Positions 33,958 to 41,723 of a stretch of DNA of 64,000 bases are shown here, one piece after another. The DNA is from Streptomyces sp. CB03234 (GTDB lineage: Bacteria > Actinomycetota > Actinomycetes > Streptomycetales > Streptomycetaceae). The notes under the pieces are model-generated. The model saw only the letters and a program-made list of their open reading frames with translations, did no database searches and was not told the origin of the DNA. A program made the position numbers and the translations under genes. The stretch covers positions 434,001 to 498,000 of the forward strand of contig NZ_LIYH01000004.1 in assembly GCF_001905885.1 (NCBI RefSeq). The letters are read 5' to 3'. The stretch's first letter is position 1; every line of letters starts with the position of its first letter.

Positions 33958-34147
33958 GGCGTGGCTCCGTTCGCCGGACTCCGGTGAGGCACACACCGTG
34001 TCGGTCGTCGTGCGCCGCTGGGGCGCGCGGTTTGCTCCATCTAATGGGCAAGCCGGGCAATTGCGCCATCCGGGAAGGGCGGACGGGGTACCCCGGCCCC
34101 ATCTCGCCCCCACGAGGGCCCCACTAGGTGAAATCTGTACGACAACG

Positions 34148-34176
34148 TTGAATATTCGCCATTTGCACCCTATGTC
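34148..34176 (+). promoter_or_regulatory. Sigma-70-like promoter of the tandem-peptide operon
   Basis: TTGAAT (34148-34153), a 17-nt spacer, then TATGTC (34171-34176), 60 nt before the first peptide ATG, in a locally AT-rich stretch. The equivalent place ahead of the second peptide has lost the -35 hexamer, so the second copy probably relies on this promoter. Confidence 0.5.
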
Positions 34177-34185
34177 CGACTGCGG

Positions 34186-34200
34186 TCCACTAGAAGTGGA
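34186..34200 (+). promoter_or_regulatory. Leader hairpin of peptide gene 1
   Basis: TCCACT-AGA-AGTGGA, a perfect 6-bp inverted repeat 36 nt before the ATG. It recurs before the second peptide with arms unchanged and two loop bases altered, so the pairing has been kept. It may be an operator or an RNA hairpin. Confidence 0.5.
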
Positions 34201-34235
34201 AGAAGGCATTCCTTTCCGCATGAAGGGATGGCGGT

Positions 34236-34424
34236 ATGACGTCAACCGAGTACGAACTCCGGGACCGTACGAAGATCCTGGACAGCGACATCGAAGAAGC
34301 CCTCAACCCGGGTGAAGCCGCAGGCTTCTACCGTGACACCCGTGAATGCGGGATCCTGGCCCTGGAGGCCGGCGCAGGCAAGCTCCTGTTGTCGCCTCCG
34401 ACGCCACGCCCGAAGAAGGGTTGA
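34236..34424 (+). CDS. Peptide 1 of a tandem pair, candidate precursor peptide
   Basis: A 62-residue peptide: MTSTEYELRDRTK, then an acidic helix-like LDSDIEEALNPGE, a GFYRDTRECG segment with the only Cys, LALEAGAGKLLL, and the basic proline-rich end SPPTPRPKKG. It differs from peptide 2 at only about 10 positions, mostly near the centre. The charged N-terminal half followed by a short conserved tail looks like a leader-core or recognition-tag layout, but no known RiPP class was recognised. GAAGGGA lies 7 nt before the ATG. It opens an operon of overlapping genes. Confidence 0.75.
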   Translation: MTSTEYELRDRTKILDSDIEEALNPGEAAGFYRDTRECGILALEAGAGKLLLSPPTPRPKKG

Positions 34425-34574
34425 CAGGGCAGTCGAGCGGTCCGGCGCCGCAAGCCGTCCGGCGGCGCGGTGCCGAGGCCCGCTCCCACGTGGTCCCCGC
34501 TCTCGCGTGCGGGGGCCACGCTCTGTTTCCCGGACCGACGCCTTCCGCCGTTTGCGACCACTGCCGGACTGGGG

Positions 34575-34589
34575 TCCACTGGAAGTGGA
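34575..34589 (+). promoter_or_regulatory. Leader hairpin of peptide gene 2
   Basis: TCCACT-GGA-AGTGGA, the exact counterpart (offset 389) of the hairpin ahead of peptide 1. The arms are conserved while two of the three loop bases changed. Confidence 0.5.
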
Positions 34590-34624
34590 AGAAGGCATTC
34601 CTTTCCGCATGAAGGGATGGTGGC

Positions 34625-34813
34625 ATGACGTCAACCGAGCGCGAGCTCCGGGACCGTACGAAGGTTCTGGACAGCGACATCGAAGAAGCCCTCAACCCGG
34701 GCGAGCTCTCAGGCTTCTACCGCAACACGCGCGAATGCGCGGGGCTGGCCCTGCAGGCCGGTGCGGGCAAGCTGCTGCTGTCGCCCCCGACACCGCGGCC
34801 CAAGAAGGGTTGA
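34625..34813 (+). CDS. Peptide 2 of a tandem pair, candidate precursor peptide
   Basis: A 62-residue peptide nearly identical to peptide 1: same MTSTE start, LDSDIEEALNPGE block, single Cys in NTRECAG, and identical AGAGKLLLSPPTPRPKKG end. The changes cluster around the middle (LSGFYRNTRECAG against AAGFYRDTRECGI), and the length is exactly kept, which suggests selection on both copies. GAAGGGA again precedes the ATG. The next gene starts 12 nt after its stop. Confidence 0.75.
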   Translation: MTSTERELRDRTKVLDSDIEEALNPGELSGFYRNTRECAGLALQAGAGKLLLSPPTPRPKKG

Positions 34814-34825
34814 AAGGGCAACTGA

Positions 34826-35563
34826 ATGGAGCAGCCCGGCACTTCGACCCCGTTGATGGGCGCGGTGCAGGAGCTCGCAACCCAGGTGGTCTCTGCTCTC
34901 ACGAGCGGGGGCCACTCCCGAGTGTCCGCCGGTACGGCGGTCACCATCGGGGACGACGACCTCGGCCTCGCCGCGGTACGCGTCCTGGGAGCGGACGTCC
35001 TGCTGCCGAGCGTCCTGTACCGCCGCCCGCCCGCCCCCGTCGACCTGGCGGTGTGCGAGAAGGCGGTCCTCGCCTACCCGCCCGCCCCCGACGCCTCGGC
35101 CACCTCGCGCTGGACCCACTGGGCCATGACCCGCACGCTGCGGGACCTGGGCGCCTCCGCCGCCGTGGAGTCCCCCGACGGCGCCGAGCCGGACGCCACC
35201 TGGCTGGAGGATCTGCCCTGGCAGGCCCTGACGCACCAGCTCGCCCTCTTGGCCGCACTCGCCGTTCCCGCGGCCGGCAGCACGGCCCACAGCACGGCCG
35301 GCAGCATGGCCGACTGCGCGGTTGCCCATGTCGCGGGACGCCGCGTGGTCGACGTCGCCCGGGGCTTCGTACGAGCCGTACGCCGCCGCGGCTGGCAGCA
35401 GGCGGCCGGCGCGGGGCGCTGGCTGGCCGTGCTCGACGGCGTGCCCGACACGCTGGGCCTGGACGCGGGCCTGGAGTTCGTGGCCCAGATGGGCGGCGAC
35501 GACCCACGGGTGGCACTGCACCTGCACGCGGCGCGCCACGCACGGGCCGGAGCCCCGGGGTGA
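34826..35563 (+). CDS. Unknown 245-aa protein of the tandem-peptide operon
   Basis: Not recognised. A predicted soluble, Ala/Leu-rich protein with an early LATQVVSALTSGG helix, a central VDLAVCEKAVLAYPP, and a histidine-containing C-terminus (LHLHAARHARAG). AAAGGG sits before the ATG. Its stop overlaps the GTG of the next gene (GTGA). It may be a divergent relative of the following two proteins, since it shares a general helical-repeat look, but no clear motif is common. The first 33 codons have a decayed copy behind peptide 1. Confidence 0.75.
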   Translation: MEQPGTSTPLMGAVQELATQVVSALTSGGHSRVSAGTAVTIGDDDLGLAAVRVLGADVLLPSVLYRRPPAPVDLAVCEKAVLAYPPAPDASATSRWTHWAMTRTLRDLGASAAVESPDGAEPDATWLEDLPWQALTHQLALLAALAVPAAGSTAHSTAGSMADCAVAHVAGRRVVDVARGFVRAVRRRGWQQAAGAGRWLAVLDGVPDTLGLDAGLEFVAQMGGDDPRVALHLHAARHARAGAPG

Positions 35564-36507
35564 CGGCGACGGACGTGCGGCGCGTGGCCGAGGCCGCCCT
35601 GGGCTGGCTGTCCGACAACCGCGACGGCTTCCGGCTCGGCGACGACGCGCTGGAACCCGACGCCGACGTCAACAGCTCCTGGAAGCCCCTGGGCGAACTG
35701 GCCCAGACGTGCGTCTGCGTACGCCGTCACACCCCTCCCGGCTCGGCCCTCCACGACACCGCCTCCGACCTGCTGGACCACGCCTGGCACCAGACCCGCG
35801 ACGGGGCACTCTTCCTCGACCTGCAACGCCTCGAACCGTGCGCCACCTACCCCCTGGAGGTGTACGCCGCGTTCGCCTCGGGCGGCCTGCGGCACCGCGC
35901 GTACGAGGACTTCACCGCCGCACTCCTCCGCACCCGCAGCTGGCGCACCACGGAACTGCTGCCGAACCGGCTGCTCAGCATCCTCAACTCGGAGCGGCGC
36001 TCGGGCTTCACCCCCCACGAGGCGACCGCCGCCGTCCTGCGCCGCACCTGGCTGGGCGGCCTGCCCGAGCCGTGGTTGTTCGAGCGGACCGCCGGATACA
36101 CCCTCACCCACGTCGTGTACCACCTCACGGACTGGGGCCACGACGTGGACGGCGTACCGGCGGACGTCGCGGCCTACCTGGACACCTGGCTCCCGGCCTG
36201 GCTCGACGGCTGCGTGGAGACCGAACACTGGGACCTGTGCTGTGAGTTGCTCGCCGTCGCGGCCGGACTGCCCGAGCCCCTCCCGCCGGAGCTGACCGAG
36301 GACGCCTGGGCGGCGGTGGCCCGGGCCCAGGACGATACGGGCGCTCTGACCGAGATGGGCCGCGGACCGCGCGGCGAGGAGGTGCTGCGGGTCTTCGCCA
36401 ACTGCTACCACTCCACGCTGGTCGCGGCGTTCGCGGCCACCCTGACCGCGGCCCGCCGCCCGGCCGGCCGGAGCACCGACGACACCCACCGAGGAGTGCC
36501 GGCATGA
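35560..36507 (+). CDS. DUF6895-like helical protein, copy A
   Basis: A 315-residue all-helical protein. Shared with the next gene are ALGWLSDNRDGFRL at the start, LLDHAW, RTWLGGLPEPW, THVVYHLTDWG (His near 190), WDLCCELLAVAAGLP and a late YHSTLVAAFA. The repeated aromatic-rich helices suggest an alpha/alpha-toroid like that of LanC or terpene cyclases, but the zinc ligands of LanC are absent. From memory this resembles DUF6895; no function is known to me. Start GTG and stop are both overlapped by neighbours (4 nt each), so it belongs to a tightly coupled operon. Confidence 0.75.
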   Translation: MTATDVRRVAEAALGWLSDNRDGFRLGDDALEPDADVNSSWKPLGELAQTCVCVRRHTPPGSALHDTASDLLDHAWHQTRDGALFLDLQRLEPCATYPLEVYAAFASGGLRHRAYEDFTAALLRTRSWRTTELLPNRLLSILNSERRSGFTPHEATAAVLRRTWLGGLPEPWLFERTAGYTLTHVVYHLTDWGHDVDGVPADVAAYLDTWLPAWLDGCVETEHWDLCCELLAVAAGLPEPLPPELTEDAWAAVARAQDDTGALTEMGRGPRGEEVLRVFANCYHSTLVAAFAATLTAARRPAGRSTDDTHRGVPA

Positions 36508-37433
36508 GCGCCGCCAGTACCCGCCTCGTCCACACGGTCGGAGTGGGCGCCATCGAGTGGCTCCACGAACACCGTGACGGATTCCGGCTGGAACCGGACG
36601 TCGACCCGGAGATCGGCTTCCTCGAGCGGTTCAAACCGGTCGGCGAACTCGCCGTCATCTGCAAGGTGCTCTTCCGTGAAGGAGTGGCGGGCTCCCGCCA
36701 GGCCGACCTCGCCCGCCGGCTGCTCGACCACGCCTGGCGCGACGTCCTGGACGGCGGCCGGATGCTGGTACGCGGCCAGCGCACCGAACCGACCTCCCCG
36801 ATCCCCTTCGAGGTGTACGTCCCGTTCCGGGAGCTCGGCTACAGCCAGCCCGAACTGGAGCGGGCGATCCGGCTCAACCACCGGCTCACCGGCTGGGGTG
36901 CCCTGGAGGTGCAGCCCGTCCGGCGCCTCGGCCTGAGCGCGTTCGAGCGCCGCTTCGGGCTGACCGCGAGCCTGCCCGAGGACGTGGCCCTCAGCCGTAC
37001 GTGGCTGGGCCACACCCCCGAACCGTGGACCGTCTCCGCGCACACCGCGTACGACATCACCCACACCGTCTTCCACCTCACCGACTGGGGCGAGAACCCC
37101 GCCGGGCTGCCGCCCCGCATCGCGAGCCACCTCGACCTCTGGCTGCCGGTCTGGCTGGACGACTGGCTCGACCTGGAGCGCTGGGACCTGCTCGGCGAAC
37201 TGCTCGTCGTCGACGCCTGCCTGCCCCGCCCCACGCTCGACGCGCGCGCGTGGGAAGGCTTCGCCGCCGCCCAGCAGCCGGACGGCGCCATGCCCGCGCT
37301 CGGGCCCATGCCCGACGGCGACCCCGACGACGTCTTCGACATCGTGTACCACTCCACGCTGGTCGCCGCCTTCGCCTCCGTCCTGGCCACCTCCCGCGCC
37401 CTCGCGCAGCTCACCGCGGAGGCCCCCGCATGA
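36504..37433 (+). CDS. DUF6895-like helical protein, copy B
   Basis: A 309-residue paralogue of the preceding protein: AIEWLHEHRDGFRL, LLDHAWRDVLDGG, SRTWLGHTPEPW, THTVFHLTDWG, WDLLGELLVVDACLP, YHSTLVAAFASV. Two different copies in one operon suggest a heterodimer or two successive steps. The ATG overlaps the previous stop (ATGA) and its own TGA overlaps the hydrolase start. Confidence 0.75.
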   Translation: MSAASTRLVHTVGVGAIEWLHEHRDGFRLEPDVDPEIGFLERFKPVGELAVICKVLFREGVAGSRQADLARRLLDHAWRDVLDGGRMLVRGQRTEPTSPIPFEVYVPFRELGYSQPELERAIRLNHRLTGWGALEVQPVRRLGLSAFERRFGLTASLPEDVALSRTWLGHTPEPWTVSAHTAYDITHTVFHLTDWGENPAGLPPRIASHLDLWLPVWLDDWLDLERWDLLGELLVVDACLPRPTLDARAWEGFAAAQQPDGAMPALGPMPDGDPDDVFDIVYHSTLVAAFASVLATSRALAQLTAEAPA

Positions 37434-38509
37434 CCGCGGACGCGCACCGCGCCGCCCCCGGCGACCACGAGCACCACGAGCACCACCAGGACCGCGACGA
37501 CGCCGGCGCGCGGCTGGAGGAGGCCGTACGGGCGGTCGACGCACCCGACGTCGTCCTCGCTCTCTCCCGCCACGGCCGCCGCACCGTCCGCTGCGGCGGC
37601 ACCGCGCCGCCGCCGCCCGTCCCGCGCGACCGCCTGCGCTACGAGCTCGGATCGGCGTCCAAGACGTACACCGGCCTGCTGCTCGCCGACCTCATCCACT
37701 CCGGCACGCTGTCCGGCACCGACCCGGCCACCGCCCTCCTGGACCCGGCCAGGCCCCCCGGCCGCCACCCCGCCACCCTCACGCACCTGATGACCCACAC
37801 CTCCGGACTCCCCCCGCTGCCAGCCGACTTCTACCCCCAGGCCCTGCCCCGCTGGTACACCAACCCCTACGCCCACTACCCCGCCGAACGGGTCGTCCGC
37901 GCCTTCCTCCGCGCCCGCCCCCGCCACCGGCCCGGCAGCCGGTGGCGCTACTCCAACTTCGCGGTCGCCGTCCTCGGGCACACCCTCGTCGCGGCCACCG
38001 CCACCCCCTGGGAACGGCTCCTGACCGACTGCGTCCTCGGCCCCCTCGGGCTGGTGGACACCGCGCTGCGCCCCACCGGGCCGGACACCGACGCCACCGG
38101 TCACCGACTGGACGGCACCACCCCCACCCCGCCCCTGCACATCGGCGGCTTCCAGGCGGCCGGCGCGCTCCGCGCCACCCCGTACGACCTGCTCACCTTC
38201 CTGGAAGCGCATCTGCGCCCGGAACGCTCCCCCCTGGCCGCCGCGCTGCTGGAGGTGCGCCGCCCGCTGCTGCGGCGCGGGCCCGGCCGCCGGGAGACGC
38301 ACACGCTGGCCTGGTTCCACCACCCCGCCGAGGGCGGCACCATGTACTTCCACATCGGCGCCACCTGCGGGCAGACCGCCTTCCTCGGCTTCCGGCCCGA
38401 CACCGGCACCGCGCTCGCCGGCCTCGCCACCCGCCGCTACAGCCGCAAGGACACCCTCGTACCGACCGCCTACGCGCTGCTCAGCTCATCGGAGGACCAC
38501 CCATGCTGA
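37430..38509 (+). CDS. Serine hydrolase, beta-lactamase / D-aminopeptidase fold
   Basis: A 359-residue class C beta-lactamase-like enzyme without a clear signal peptide. The catalytic SxxK is GSASKTYTG (Ser near 77), the second motif is YSNFAVAVLG, and a HIGATCGQTAF segment stands where the KTG-type motif lies. The N-terminus is unusually His/Glu-rich (DHEHHEHHQDRDD). The fold covers peptidases, esterases and amidases; within an operon led by short peptides a peptide-trimming role is reasonable but unproven. It overlaps its upstream neighbour by 4 nt and the VOC gene by 7 nt. Confidence 0.85.
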   Translation: MTADAHRAAPGDHEHHEHHQDRDDAGARLEEAVRAVDAPDVVLALSRHGRRTVRCGGTAPPPPVPRDRLRYELGSASKTYTGLLLADLIHSGTLSGTDPATALLDPARPPGRHPATLTHLMTHTSGLPPLPADFYPQALPRWYTNPYAHYPAERVVRAFLRARPRHRPGSRWRYSNFAVAVLGHTLVAATATPWERLLTDCVLGPLGLVDTALRPTGPDTDATGHRLDGTTPTPPLHIGGFQAAGALRATPYDLLTFLEAHLRPERSPLAAALLEVRRPLLRRGPGRRETHTLAWFHHPAEGGTMYFHIGATCGQTAFLGFRPDTGTALAGLATRRYSRKDTLVPTAYALLSSSEDHPC

Positions 38510-39303
38510 CCACCGACTTCGTACCCGGCACACCCAACTGGATCGACCTCGGTGCCCCCGACACCGACGCGGCCGTCGCGTTCTACTCCGCCGTGTTCGG
38601 CTGGACGTTCCAGTCGGCCGGCCCGGAGGCCGGCGGCTACGGCTTCTTCCAGCGCGACGGCGGTACGGTCGCCGCCCTCGGCCCGCTCACCGAGGAGGGC
38701 GCGAGCCCCGCGTGGACGCCGTACTTCCACACCCCCGACGCCGACGCCACGAGCAAGGCCGTGGAACAGGCGGGCGGTACGGTCCGCGTCCCGCCCATGG
38801 ACGTCTTCACCGCCGGGCGGATGGCCGCCTTCACCGACCCGACGGGCGCCGACTTCGCCGTGTGGCAGCCGGGCGACACCAAGGGGCTGGACACGGTCAT
38901 GGAACCCAACACCCTGTGCTGGACCGAGCTCTACACCACCGACGCGGCGGCCGCCAAGGACTTCTACCGCTCGGTCTGCTCCTGGCAGTACCAGGACATG
39001 GACATGGGCGGCGGCATGGTCTACTCCGTCGTCTCCTCGCCGGGCGGCGGCACGGACGACGACCCCGGACAGGGCGGCATCATGCAACTCCAGGAGGAGA
39101 ACCTCGCCGCCGGCTCCGGCTCCGAGTGGCACCCGTACTTCGGCGTGACCGACTGCGACGCCACCTTCGCCACCGCCACGGAACACGGCGCCACGCCCCT
39201 GGTCGCGCCCATCGACGCCCCGGGAGTCGGGCGGCTCGCCATGCTGATGGACCCCTCGGGTGCCCCGTTCGCCCTCATCAAGGGCGACCCCACCACGACC
39301 TGA
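38503..39303 (+). CDS. Two-domain VOC (glyoxalase/bleomycin-resistance) protein
   Basis: A 266-residue protein of two vicinal-oxygen-chelate modules (PNWIDLGAPDTDAAVAFYSA at the start; LCWTELYTTDAAAAKDFYRS from about residue 140). Such proteins bind or modify hydrophobic small molecules, sometimes giving self-resistance. GGAGGA lies 6 nt before the ATG, inside the end of the hydrolase gene, so it belongs to the same operon. This form is common in Streptomyces, so its link to the peptides could be incidental. Confidence 0.88.
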   Translation: MLTTDFVPGTPNWIDLGAPDTDAAVAFYSAVFGWTFQSAGPEAGGYGFFQRDGGTVAALGPLTEEGASPAWTPYFHTPDADATSKAVEQAGGTVRVPPMDVFTAGRMAAFTDPTGADFAVWQPGDTKGLDTVMEPNTLCWTELYTTDAAAAKDFYRSVCSWQYQDMDMGGGMVYSVVSSPGGGTDDDPGQGGIMQLQEENLAAGSGSEWHPYFGVTDCDATFATATEHGATPLVAPIDAPGVGRLAMLMDPSGAPFALIKGDPTTT

Positions 39304-39320
39304 CCCATGGAGCCGCCTCG

Positions 39321-40303
39321 TCAACCGTCCCCCTGCTGCGCCCGCACCAGCGCCTCGCCGGCGTCCGAGCGGTAGTACAGCACCGACCGCCCGGCACGCC
39401 GGCGCCCCACCAGCCGGGCGTCCAGCAGCACCTTCAGGTGACGGCCCACCGACCCCAGGCCCTGCCCGGTCAGCGCCACCAACTGCGTCGTGCTCTTCGG
39501 CGTGTCCAGCAGGACCAGCACACCCGCCCGCGCCGGACCCAGCAGCGCGGCCAGCGCGTGCGGCACGCCCGCCGCCCCGCCGCCGCTCCCGTCCGCCAGG
39601 ACGCCCGCGCACGGGTACACCACGGCGTACCGGTGCGGGGCGTCCCACGAGCACCAGCTCTGCCGGGGCGTGACCGGCACGAACATCAGCCGCGCCCCGG
39701 AGATCTCCCGCGGCGGATAGGCGTACGTACTGACCTGGAGCGGTCCCCGCCCAGCCACCGCATCCCGGACCGCATGCCGTCCAGCGCGCCCGCCCAGCCG
39801 GCCCGGCCCAGCCGCGCCGTACGCGCCACGACATCGGCCTCCAGCACCCGGCGCCGCCGCGGCCACGACGGCAGGACCGTACGCGTCCACACCCAGGCCA
39901 GCAGCTCCGCCGTCCGCTCCGGCAGGTCGGAGCGGTGCAGCCGGGCCGGCAGCGGCCCGCCCAGCGACACGGTCAGATCCGCGCGGGCGGTCCCGGGCGG
40001 CCACGTACGGATCCGCTCCACCTCCTCCTCGAACACGGCCTCGCCCTCGCCACCGGGCGTGGGCGTCAGGAAGTCCGCGTTCCAGGTGCGCCCGAGGGCC
40101 GCCCGTACGAGCAGCGCGGTGACCGGGTCGCCGGCCAGCCGCTCCCGGTAGGCGGGCAGGTGCGCGTCCAGCCACCCGCGCTCGCCCGGATGCGCGGCCG
40201 TACCCCGTTCCAGGGTCTTCAGGCACGCGATGGCCTCGGCGAGCGGCGACACCACGAACCGGCTGCCGGCGAGCGTGTCCGCGTTGACTTGCCACCAGCC
40301 CAT
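39321..40303 (-). CDS. ArsR-like winged-helix regulator (DUF5937-type), frameshifted
   Basis: The gene is split between two frames. From the ATG at 40303 (MGWWQVNADTLAGSRFVVSP) one frame runs to about 39745; the rest (LQVSTYAYPP, then a C-terminal ArsR-type helix-turn-helix with STTQLVALTGQGLGSVGRHL and RRRAGRSVLYYRSDAG) is in the next frame. Adding one G in the run near 39745 joins them into about 327 residues. N-terminal effector domain plus C-terminal winged helix matches DUF5937 regulators as I remember them. It is divergent from an MFS exporter with a perfect palindrome between, which suggests an efflux repressor. Real mutation or base error is open. Confidence 0.75.
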
Positions 40304-40314
40304 GCGCACCCCCG

Positions 40315-40336
40315 TGTTTCGCGTGAGCGCGAAACA
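40315..40336. promoter_or_regulatory. Perfect 9-nt-arm palindrome, probable operator
   Basis: TGTTTCGCG and CGCGAAACA with a 4-nt spacer (TGAG), centred in the 70-nt gap between the winged-helix regulator and the MFS gene. Symmetry and location strongly suggest the regulator's site. Confidence 0.7.
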
Positions 40337-40373
40337 GTAACGGCCCCGCCGCGCCGCCTCCCAGACTCCGGAC

Positions 40374-41597
40374 ATGCGCACCTACCGCGAACTCTTCCGC
40401 ACCCCGGAGTTCACCCCCCTCTTCCTCGCCTGCGCCGCGCAGGTGGCCGCCCAGACCGTCAGCGGCCTCGCCCTGAGCACCCTGGTCCACCGGGCGACCG
40501 GCTCCGCGCTGCTGTCCGCGCTCGCCATGTTCGGTCCCGCCCTCGCCCAGGTCGTCGGCGCCACGACGCTGCTGTCGGCGGCCGACCGGCTGCCGCCGCG
40601 CGCCGCGATGACCGGCCTGGCCGTCCTGTTCGGCCTCGGCACCGCCGTACAGGCGATCCCCGGTCTGCCCGTGTGGGCGCTCTTCTCCGTCCTCGCGGTC
40701 CTCGGCGTGCTGGGGTCGCTGGGCGGCGGAGTGCGCTACGGGCTGCTGAACGAGATCGTCGCGAAGGACGGGTACCTGCTGGGCCGGTCTTTGCTCAACA
40801 CGTCCGTGGGCGTCACGCAGATCTGCGGGTTCGGCGTCGGTGGCGTGCTCGTCACCACCGTGTCACCGCGCGGCACGCTCCTCACCGGCGCCGCGCTGTA
40901 CGTGGCCGCCGCGGCCGTCGCCCGGTTCGGGCTCGCCCGCCGGCCGCCCCGCGCCGCCGGACGGGCCTCCGTCGCCACGACGTGGCGCGACAACGCCCGC
41001 CTGTGGTCCTCCCGCCCCCGCCGGTACGTCTACCTCGCCCTATGCGTGCCCAATGGGCTGATCGTCGGCTGCGAGTCGCTCTTCGTGCCGTACGCCCCCC
41101 AGGACGCCGGGCCGCTCTTCGCGTCCGCCGCCGCCGGGATGCTGGCCGGTGACATCCTGACCGGCAGGTTCTTGCCCACCCGGTGGCGCCGGAACCTCGC
41201 CGCCCCGCTGCTGGTGCTGCTCGCCGCCCCGTACGCGCTCCTCGCGCTCCGCCCGCCCCTGCCGGCGGCCATGGCGGCCGTCGCCCTCTCCGCGCTCGGC
41301 TACTCGGCGAGCCTGCTGCTCCAGGAGCGGCTGATGTGCCTGACGCCCAGTCGACTCAGCGGGCACGCCCTGGGGTTGCACACCTCCGGCATGCTCACCA
41401 TGCAGGGCGTGGGCGCCGCCCTCGCGGGCACCGCCGCCGGACTCACGTCGCCGGCCACGGCGATGGCCGTCATGGCCACCGCCTCGGTGGGGGTCACCCT
41501 TGCCCTCTCCCCGGGGCTGCCACGCGGCGACCGGAAGCGTGCCGTCGCCCGCCCGCCCGCCGGGCGTCGGGCAGCCCACCGGCGTGTGCGCCGGTAG
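40374..41597 (+). CDS. MFS exporter
   Basis: A 407-residue major facilitator with about 12 membrane spans (FLACAAQVAAQTVSGLALSTL at TM1) and an Arg-rich C-terminal tail. The layout fits drug-efflux MFS proteins rather than importers. Divergence from an ArsR-like regulator supports regulated efflux. It ends about 125 nt before the lanthipeptide genes on the same strand; as no LanT-type ABC exporter is found there, a role in that pathway is conceivable but the separate regulator argues for its own function. Confidence 0.85.
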   Translation: MRTYRELFRTPEFTPLFLACAAQVAAQTVSGLALSTLVHRATGSALLSALAMFGPALAQVVGATTLLSAADRLPPRAAMTGLAVLFGLGTAVQAIPGLPVWALFSVLAVLGVLGSLGGGVRYGLLNEIVAKDGYLLGRSLLNTSVGVTQICGFGVGGVLVTTVSPRGTLLTGAALYVAAAAVARFGLARRPPRAAGRASVATTWRDNARLWSSRPRRYVYLALCVPNGLIVGCESLFVPYAPQDAGPLFASAAAGMLAGDILTGRFLPTRWRRNLAAPLLVLLAAPYALLALRPPLPAAMAAVALSALGYSASLLLQERLMCLTPSRLSGHALGLHTSGMLTMQGVGAALAGTAAGLTSPATAMAVMATASVGVTLALSPGLPRGDRKRAVARPPAGRRAAHRRVRR

Positions 41598-41723
41598 GTG
41601 CGCGGAGAGCGACTCCGAGCCCGCGCACCTCAGTTGATTGTATGACTAGCTTTTGTCGTGCTTTCGGACGACGGCGGCCCGGACATCCACTGGGAGGAAG
41701 CGACACCCTTCGGAGGAGGCCGC

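Larger units (their letters stand above)
34161..34925 (+). repeat. Tandem duplication of a ~389-bp unit (peptide gene plus flanks)
   Basis: Two direct copies offset by 389 bp. Copy 1 runs about 34161-34536; copy 2 about 34550-34925. Each has the same leader (hairpin, GGCATTCCTTTCCGCATGA, ribosome-binding site) and a 62-codon peptide gene. After the peptide stop, copy 2 continues into the start of the 245-aa gene, while copy 1 has a matching but degenerate segment (shared CTCTC, GCGGGGGCCAC) with no start codon and a shifted frame. Copy 1 therefore carries a fossil of the downstream gene. Confidence 0.85.

Noticed and set aside
34236..34813. Peptide pair as a type II toxin-antitoxin module
   Set aside because: The two products are near-identical copies, which does not fit a toxin with its antitoxin.
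34236..34813. Peptide pair as lanthipeptide substrates of the LanB/LanC genes at 42-46 kb
   Set aside because: Each has only one Cys and an unrelated leader; the locus already has its own Cys-rich precursor at 45386.
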